This document shows, piece after piece, positions 59,689 through 64,000 of a DNA stretch of 64,000 nt. The stretch is from the NCBI RefSeq assembly GCF_004571025.1, contig NZ_SPQT01000014.1, positions 62,001 through 126,000 on the forward strand. The letters run 5' to 3'. The position numbers and the translations under genes were made by a program. This stretch comes from Bradyrhizobium niftali (GTDB taxonomy: Bacteria; Pseudomonadota; Alphaproteobacteria; Rhizobiales; Xanthobacteraceae). The stretch's first letter is position 1; each line of letters begins with the position of its first letter. Under the pieces are notes generated by a model that was given only the letters and a program-made list of their open reading frames with translations, made no database searches and had not been told where the DNA came from.

Positions 59689-60090
59689 TTAGGCTGCCGC
59701 TGGCGGAAACGCCTTGTGCAAGGCGATCACGGCATCCCTGGTTTGCTCCTGGACGTAAGCCGCAAGCTCGTTCGGCAGCATGTCGATGGTCCAGAGCAAG
59801 CGGCTCTTGCCATCGCCGTCGGCGATCACCTGCACCGAGGCGCTGTAGTGCTTCAGCCGCTCGTTGGCGATGGCATAGACGAGGCGCTGTCGCGCATCGT
59901 TGCAATCCACCAGCACCTCGCGCGCAACGGAACCGTTGGCGAAGGTGACGATACGTGCATCGCCATCGAGCGTGCAGGCCGTGACGAAGCCCGGCACCAG
60001 TCGCCGGTGCAGCGCGCCGAAATCCCGCACCGCGTCCCAGACGTCGCGCGCGGAGGCATTGAGGGGGACGTCGTTGTGGATGGAGGCCAT
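59689..60090 (-). CDS. SRPBCC-family (START-like) protein
   Basis: 133 residues. It opens with the fold's typical ASIHNDVPLNASARDVWDAVRDFGALHRRLVPGF and has one long C-terminal helix (LAAYVQEQTRDAVIALHKAF). Ligand-binding helix-grip fold; often pathway-associated or stress-induced. Ligand unknown. Followed by an R5 repeat. Confidence 0.85.
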   Translation of the reverse strand: MASIHNDVPLNASARDVWDAVRDFGALHRRLVPGFVTACTLDGDARIVTFANGSVAREVLVDCNDARQRLVYAIANERLKHYSASVQVIADGDGKSRLLWTIDMLPNELAAYVQEQTRDAVIALHKAFPPAAA

Positions 60091-60132
60091 GAGGTAGGTA
60101 TCCTTGATTTCGATAGGTCGTCGCTACAGAAA

Positions 60133-60222
60133 CCGTCATTGCGAGCGAAGCGAAGCAATCCAGAGATGTTTCCGCGGAAGCAGTCTGGATTGCTTCGTCG
60201 CAAGAGCTCCTCGCAATGACGG
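60133..60222. repeat. Family R5 palindromic repeat
   Basis: CGTCATTGCGAGCGAAGCGA and TCGCAATGACGG flank AGCAATCCAGA and TCTGGATTGCTTC arms, as at 49606-49717. Confidence 0.85.
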
Positions 60223-60238
60223 AGCTGGCGGCTAAAGC

Positions 60239-60598
60239 TCACACACAAACCGCCTCGACATTGTTGCCGTCCGGATCGATCAGAAACGCCGCGTAATAGG
60301 TCGGGCTGTAATCCTTGCGCGGGCCGGCGCCGCCATTGTCACGGCCGCCGCTGTTCAGGCCCTCGCTGTGGAACGCCTTGACCGCGTCATGAGTCGCGGC
60401 GCGAAACGCGATATGCGCACCGTCGGCCTTCCGCCCCTTGTTCAGGTGCAGCCACAGCGCCGGCTCGCCCTTCGGCCCGAAGCCGGCATAGCCGTCGCCG
60501 CTCGAGCACAGGACGTAGCCGAGCGGCGCCAGCACCGCGGTGTAGAAGCGCGTGGCGGCATCGAGATCGGCTACGCGAAGTCCGATGTGGTCGTACAT
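60239..60598 (-). CDS. VOC-family glyoxalase-like protein
   Basis: 119 residues. YDHIGLRVADLDAATRFYTAVLAPLGY at the N-terminus and PDGNNVEAVC at the C-terminus are VOC signatures. The start is the ATG with GGAG six bases upstream; an in-frame ATG four codons earlier supplies that site. Function unknown. Confidence 0.88.
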   Translation of the reverse strand: MYDHIGLRVADLDAATRFYTAVLAPLGYVLCSSGDGYAGFGPKGEPALWLHLNKGRKADGAHIAFRAATHDAVKAFHSEGLNSGGRDNGGAGPRKDYSPTYYAAFLIDPDGNNVEAVCV

Positions 60599-60701
60599 GT
60601 TCGTCTCCATTGCAAAGCGCGCCGCGACTGGCGCACGCCGGAAACGAACCTAGTCAATTGAGGGCAGGCCGCTCTTGGAGAATCTTGCGACCGGCGTCCG
60701 G

Positions 60702-61061
60702 CTAGTTCGCCGGTGCCTCCGCTTGCCACCGGATTACCCGTCTCAGATGATAGACCTGAACCCACATGTTCGCTCCAATCACGCTGATCGTTGCCACGAT
60801 CAGGGCTGTGAGCTTTTGCGGGGCATGAAGGGCGAGGACGAGCAGGAACACGGAAAGGGCCGCCGTGACGCCGAAGCTGAACCAGAGCCCAACGAGCCGT
60901 GGTGCAAACCAGGCCGGCTGACCGTCGCTGTCCCACTGCATCGGAATCCTGCGCGAGCTGATCTGACGGCCGTAATAGAGGGCACAACCCGCGATGAAGG
61001 CGAGGCCGACGACAAGCGCGATCAGCGTGGCCGCAATCACGTCACTCGAGGCACAGTTCAT
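60702..61061 (-). CDS. Small membrane protein, possibly DUF1648-like
   Basis: 119 residues. Hydrophobic segments at about 8-28, 55-80 and 85-100. Between the first two is IPMQWDSDGQPAWFAPR, which resembles the periplasmic DUF1648 motif of SdpI-type immunity or signalling proteins. The resemblance is weak. Confidence 0.6.
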   Translation of the reverse strand: MNCASSDVIAATLIALVVGLAFIAGCALYYGRQISSRRIPMQWDSDGQPAWFAPRLVGLWFSFGVTAALSVFLLVLALHAPQKLTALIVATISVIGANMWVQVYHLRRVIRWQAEAPAN

Positions 61062-61191
61062 CTGCCGGTTCGCCGCGTTGAAGGGGCGCCAAGTCGCCCT
61101 TTAGTTGTAGTACCGCGCGATGTACCGCAAGCGCCAGCGCGTCACTCCTGTCTGGTCAACAGACTGTTACCTGCGATGCGGCCGACGTGTC

Positions 61192-62031
61192 TCAGTTGAG
61201 GACGAGGCGTTCCCCGAAGATCCTGCGCTCACCCTTCGACGCCTGCCGGAACTTCGTCGGCGACACGCCGGCGGCGCGATGGAAGGTGCGGACGAAATTG
61301 GAGAGATCGCCGAAGCCGACGTCATAGGCGACGTCGGTGACCGCGATGTCGTCCTCGGTGAGCAGGCGCGCGGCGTGTCGCAGCCGCGAGCGCACCAGAT
61401 ATTGATGCGGGGTGACGCCGAGCACCGCCGAGAACAGCCGCAGGAAATGGAACGGGCTCAGTCCCGCCTGCCGCGCGGCCTGTTCGAGGTCGACCTCTTC
61501 ATGCGAGTTGGCGTCGATCCACAGCGCGGCTTCGACAGCGCGGCGGCGGTCGCGTGCGGTGGGTGTGGCCGGCTTGCGCGCCTTGCCCGAGACGACGTCA
61601 ACGAAGCGGCCGGCGAGGATCTGGCCGATCTCGTCGAGGCCCAGATCGCTGTTGCCATCTGCCGCCGTCTGGGCGAGTTCGCCCAGCACCATCAGCTCGG
61701 GAAGCGGCGGTGTCGCGCCGACCTTCCATATCTCGTGCCGTCCTCCGAGGGCATCGACCAGGTCCTCGCTGAAGAAGAAGCCCAGGCAGACGTCGCCGCT
61801 GACATGCTCATGCGTGCAGGTGTATTCCTCGCCGGGCGCGCCGACCAGCATCGAGCCCGCCACCAGCTCGAAGAAGCCGGCGCGGCAATGGCAGCCGAAG
61901 CTGCCGGCGCGGACATAGGCGATGGAATGCCCGGTGCGGCACTCCGCAAACGGCGTGTCGTCCGGCCCGGCATCGCAGCGGAACTCGGAGACCGTGATCG
62001 AGCGTGTCGTCAGCAGCGTGGTTGCATCCAT
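61192..62031 (-). CDS. AraC-family transcriptional regulator
   Basis: 279 residues. C-terminal AraC domain: EVDLEQAARQAGLSPFHFLRLFSAVLGVTPHQYL and AVTDVAYDVGFGDLSNFVRTFHRAAGVSPTKF. The N-terminal domain is cupin-like with several Cys (CRTGH, GCHCRAGF, YTCTHEHVSGDVC). It starts nine bases after ogt on the same strand, so it may be co-expressed with that repair gene. Confidence 0.9.
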   Translation of the reverse strand: MDATTLLTTRSITVSEFRCDAGPDDTPFAECRTGHSIAYVRAGSFGCHCRAGFFELVAGSMLVGAPGEEYTCTHEHVSGDVCLGFFFSEDLVDALGGRHEIWKVGATPPLPELMVLGELAQTAADGNSDLGLDEIGQILAGRFVDVVSGKARKPATPTARDRRRAVEAALWIDANSHEEVDLEQAARQAGLSPFHFLRLFSAVLGVTPHQYLVRSRLRHAARLLTEDDIAVTDVAYDVGFGDLSNFVRTFHRAAGVSPTKFRQASKGERRIFGERLVLN

Positions 62032-62040
62032 GCCACCTAT

Positions 62041-62625
62041 CTAGGTGGAGGGCCTCGGCGGGGCAACGGGCAGCAACACCTCGAACAGCGTCTTGCTGGC
62101 GACCGGATGGGCGCCCTCGAGTGCCAGCAGCCGCCGCTTGGAGATCACCCCGCCATAGGGCGAGAGCCGGTCGGTGTAATTGCCGGCCTCCAGCGCGCGG
62201 TGGCAGGGCACGATCAGCAAGTAGGGATTTTTCGCAACCGCCTGCGCCACCGAATGCGCCGCGCCAGAGGCCCCCAGCGCCTTGGCGATCTCGTGATAGG
62301 TGCGCGTCTCTCCGCGCGGGATCGTGCAGGCGTACTCGTAGACCCGGCGGTTGAAGCCGGGCACGCCGCCGGCATCCAGGCTGACGTCGGAAAAGTCGGG
62401 ATCGTTACCCTGCAGCAGGCCCACGATGCCCTCGATCGCAAGCTCGGCATTCAGCGGAGGCTGCTGCTCGCGCGCCTCGGGATGGACCGCGAAAATCCGG
62501 CGGCGGGTGTCGATCTCCCGCGCCTCCGGCAATTGCACGGCCACGACGCCGGTGCTGCTCCAGATGATGCCGCAGCGCCCGATTGCCGTGTCGAATATCG
62601 CGTAGCCACGCCCCACCATGCACAC
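62041..62625 (-). CDS. ogt: Methylated-DNA-protein-cysteine methyltransferase
   Basis: 194 residues. Acceptor cysteine in LLIVPCHRALEAG (PCHR), preceded by TRTYHEIAKALGASGAAHSVAQAVAKNP, the DNA-recognition helix. Repairs O6-alkylguanine in a suicide reaction. The first ATG is at 62625; an in-frame ATG at 62619 is possible. The usual IPCHRV has Val-Ala substitutions here (VPCHRA). Confidence 0.9.
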   Translation of the reverse strand: MCMVGRGYAIFDTAIGRCGIIWSSTGVVAVQLPEAREIDTRRRIFAVHPEAREQQPPLNAELAIEGIVGLLQGNDPDFSDVSLDAGGVPGFNRRVYEYACTIPRGETRTYHEIAKALGASGAAHSVAQAVAKNPYLLIVPCHRALEAGNYTDRLSPYGGVISKRRLLALEGAHPVASKTLFEVLLPVAPPRPST

Positions 62626-62792
62626 GCCCCACTCAGTGCACGTCTCTCCCCAGACACGAGATCATAACACCGCCACAATTCGGCGCACCTGGAATCTTGC
62701 TGAAACGTTAAGAAGCGTCCGGCCGGTCGCGCCAAACCGCTTGGCGGGACGCGCCGTCTCGGCTAATCAGGACGGGCGTGAGCATCGCATCC

Positions 62793-62866
62793 GCGGGCGT
62801 AGTTCAATGGTAGAACGGCAGCTTCCCAAGCTGCATACGAGGGTTCGATTCCCTTCGCCCGCTCCA
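62793..62866 (+). tRNA. tRNA-Gly (CCC anticodon)
   Basis: 74 bases with encoded CCA. Acceptor GCGGGCG pairs with CGCCCGC; D arm GTTC-AATGGTA-GAAC; anticodon stem GCAGC/GCTGC around loop TTCCCAA (anticodon CCC); T loop TTCGATT. All four stems close. Confidence 0.95.
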
Positions 62867-62955
62867 TCCTGCTTCGCGCGAAGGCGCTTCGCAGGATTTC
62901 TAGTCTTCGGCAACGCGATGCAGGATGCCCTTCGAAGCTTTAGCGGGGAAGGGTG

Positions 62956-63948
62956 CTAACTTGGCAGGCTTCGCAGAAACTCGACGATCGCTGCGTTCAC
63001 CTCCGCCGGCCGCTCCTGCTGGGTCCAGTGTCCACAGCCCGGCAGCATCCTGATCTCGCGCAACTGCGGCACAAATTGCTTCATGTTCGCGAGGTGCTCG
63101 GCGGCGCCGGGGAAGGCGAGGACCATGTCGTGGTCGCCGGCGATGAAGAGCGAGGGCACCACCACCTTCACGCCCTCGAAAGCCCCCATCAGCTCCCAGT
63201 TGCGATCGATGTTGCGGTAGTAGTTGAGCGGCCCGCGGAAACCGCTGCGGGCAAACTCGCCGCCGTAATAATCGAGGTCGGCGGCGCTCAGCCATGACGG
63301 CAGCGGCACCGGCACTTTCGGCAACAAGCCGTCCTTGCGCGAGACCATGCCGACGCCGACGGTCCTGCCGGCGCGCTCGGCGTTGGCGCGGATTGCCACG
63401 GCTCCTTCGCCGGAGCCGCCAAACAACATGGCGCCGAGCGTTGCGCGCGGATCCCGTTCGAACTCCGCTTCGGCGACCCCCGGCTCCTGGAAGTACAGCT
63501 GATAGAACTGCGCATCCGCCGTCTGCGGCATGACACTCGTCGGCCGCGCCGGGCCGCGCTGCCGATAGGGCACGCTGAGGATGGCGGCAGCGCGGAAGCG
63601 ATCGGGCCGCAGGCGCGCCGTGTGCCAGGCGATCGTCGCGCCCCAGTCATGCCCGACGATGACGGCGTTCTTCGCCTCGAAGGCGTCGAGCACGCCGACG
63701 AGATCGCCGACCATGTGGAGGATCGAGTACTGGTCGATCGCGTCGGGCCGGTCGCTCTTGCCGTAGCCGCGCATGTCGGGCGCGACCGCGTGGTAGCCGG
63801 CCGCCGCCAGCGCCTCGAGCTGGTGGCGCCAGGAGTACCAGCCTTCCGGAAAGCCGTGGCAGAGCAGCACCATTGGTCCCTTGCCCTGCTCGGCGACGTT
63901 GAGGCTGATACCGTTGGCCTTGATCGTCCGCTGCGTCGGCTCGCCCAT
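62956..63948 (-). CDS. Alpha/beta hydrolase, epoxide-hydrolase-like
   Basis: 330 residues. Oxyanion motif CHGFPEGWYSWRHQ (HGFP/HGxP) and nucleophile elbow VGHDWGATIAW with Asp, the pattern of soluble epoxide hydrolases rather than serine esterases; catalytic His in GCGHWTQQE. A lid with Tyr residues (YQLYFQEPG, LDYYGGEF) supplies the epoxide-polarising tyrosines. Substrate unknown. The start is ATG reading MGEPTQRTIKANG. Confidence 0.9.
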   Translation of the reverse strand: MGEPTQRTIKANGISLNVAEQGKGPMVLLCHGFPEGWYSWRHQLEALAAAGYHAVAPDMRGYGKSDRPDAIDQYSILHMVGDLVGVLDAFEAKNAVIVGHDWGATIAWHTARLRPDRFRAAAILSVPYRQRGPARPTSVMPQTADAQFYQLYFQEPGVAEAEFERDPRATLGAMLFGGSGEGAVAIRANAERAGRTVGVGMVSRKDGLLPKVPVPLPSWLSAADLDYYGGEFARSGFRGPLNYYRNIDRNWELMGAFEGVKVVVPSLFIAGDHDMVLAFPGAAEHLANMKQFVPQLREIRMLPGCGHWTQQERPAEVNAAIVEFLRSLPS

Positions 63949-64000
63949 CTCGTCGCCTCCCGATCATTTGTGGTTGGGGCGCATCCTAATCGGCCCTGCG

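Overview
The window is GC-rich alphaproteobacterial DNA, almost certainly from Bradyrhizobium of the soybean (japonicum/diazoefficiens) group. The strongest pointers are a LuxR/LuxI pair that reads as BjaR/BjaI, a haloalkane dehalogenase that reads as DbjA with its characteristic loop, a GcrA homologue, a SAM-II riboswitch in front of metZ, and several families of bradyrhizobial intergenic palindromes. No phage, insertion sequence, CRISPR array or transposase was seen. All functional calls rest on reading the translated proteins and nucleotide motifs by eye; no database search was run.

Layout. (1) 1-8630, minus strand: a LysR regulator, an AroE-type dehydrogenase with an NAD-type acidic residue, a complete branched-chain-type ABC transporter (LivKHMGF) and a fused 3-dehydroshikimate dehydratase. 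This reads as a quinate/shikimate uptake and catabolism operon. (2) 8864-10913: a 58-residue protein divergent from bjaR, then bjaI and a 72-residue partner. (3) 11298-14622: a second LivHMGF set without a binding protein, preceded by a putative BoxR operator. (4) 14703-21611: a glutamine-synthetase-like ligase, a Rieske oxygenase with a divergent IclR regulator, a PRC-barrel protein, a VOC/AraC pair and a truncated haemoglobin. (5) 21759-29360: the aerobic box pathway for benzoate (BoxR, benzoate-CoA ligase, alpha/beta hydrolase, DUF309 protein, BoxC, BoxB); boxA is not in the window. (6) 29525-35860: an SDR, a polysaccharide deacetylase, an OmpA/BON protein, then a TetR-dbjA-Rdx-GNAT operon. 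(7) 36283-44109: a membrane protein followed by phoR-pstSCAB-phoU-phoB behind a perfect PHO box. (8) 44388-48733: gcrA, argD-argF and hslO. (9) 48734-49875: a gene-free 1.1 kb stretch with strong RNA-like structure and repeats. (10) 49876-64000: apaG, opgC with two SGNH proteins, metZ, dcd, a MATE exporter, a Met/Gly-rich exported protein, small stress-type genes, an AraC regulator plus ogt, tRNA-Gly(CCC) and an epoxide-hydrolase-like protein.

How it works together. Regions 1, 3, 4, 5 and part of 6 make an aromatic and xenobiotic catabolic neighbourhood: quinate/shikimate drains to protocatechuate, benzoate to ring-opened CoA esters, and haloalkanes to alcohols. The most useful regulatory observation is a shared 14-base motif of the form TG(C/A)A-N6-TGC(A/C), found upstream of the orphan LivHMGF set, between boxR and the ligase gene, and upstream of boxC. 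It suggests one BoxR regulon that includes the transporter. Other regulatory DNA that can be read directly: a lux-box-like palindrome and a Shine-Dalgarno-masking hairpin at bjaI, a self-complementary TetR promoter that predicts a leaderless mRNA, a PHO box at pstS, a SAM-II riboswitch with mutually exclusive terminator and antiterminator, and a cluster of GANTC methylation sites between gcrA and argD.
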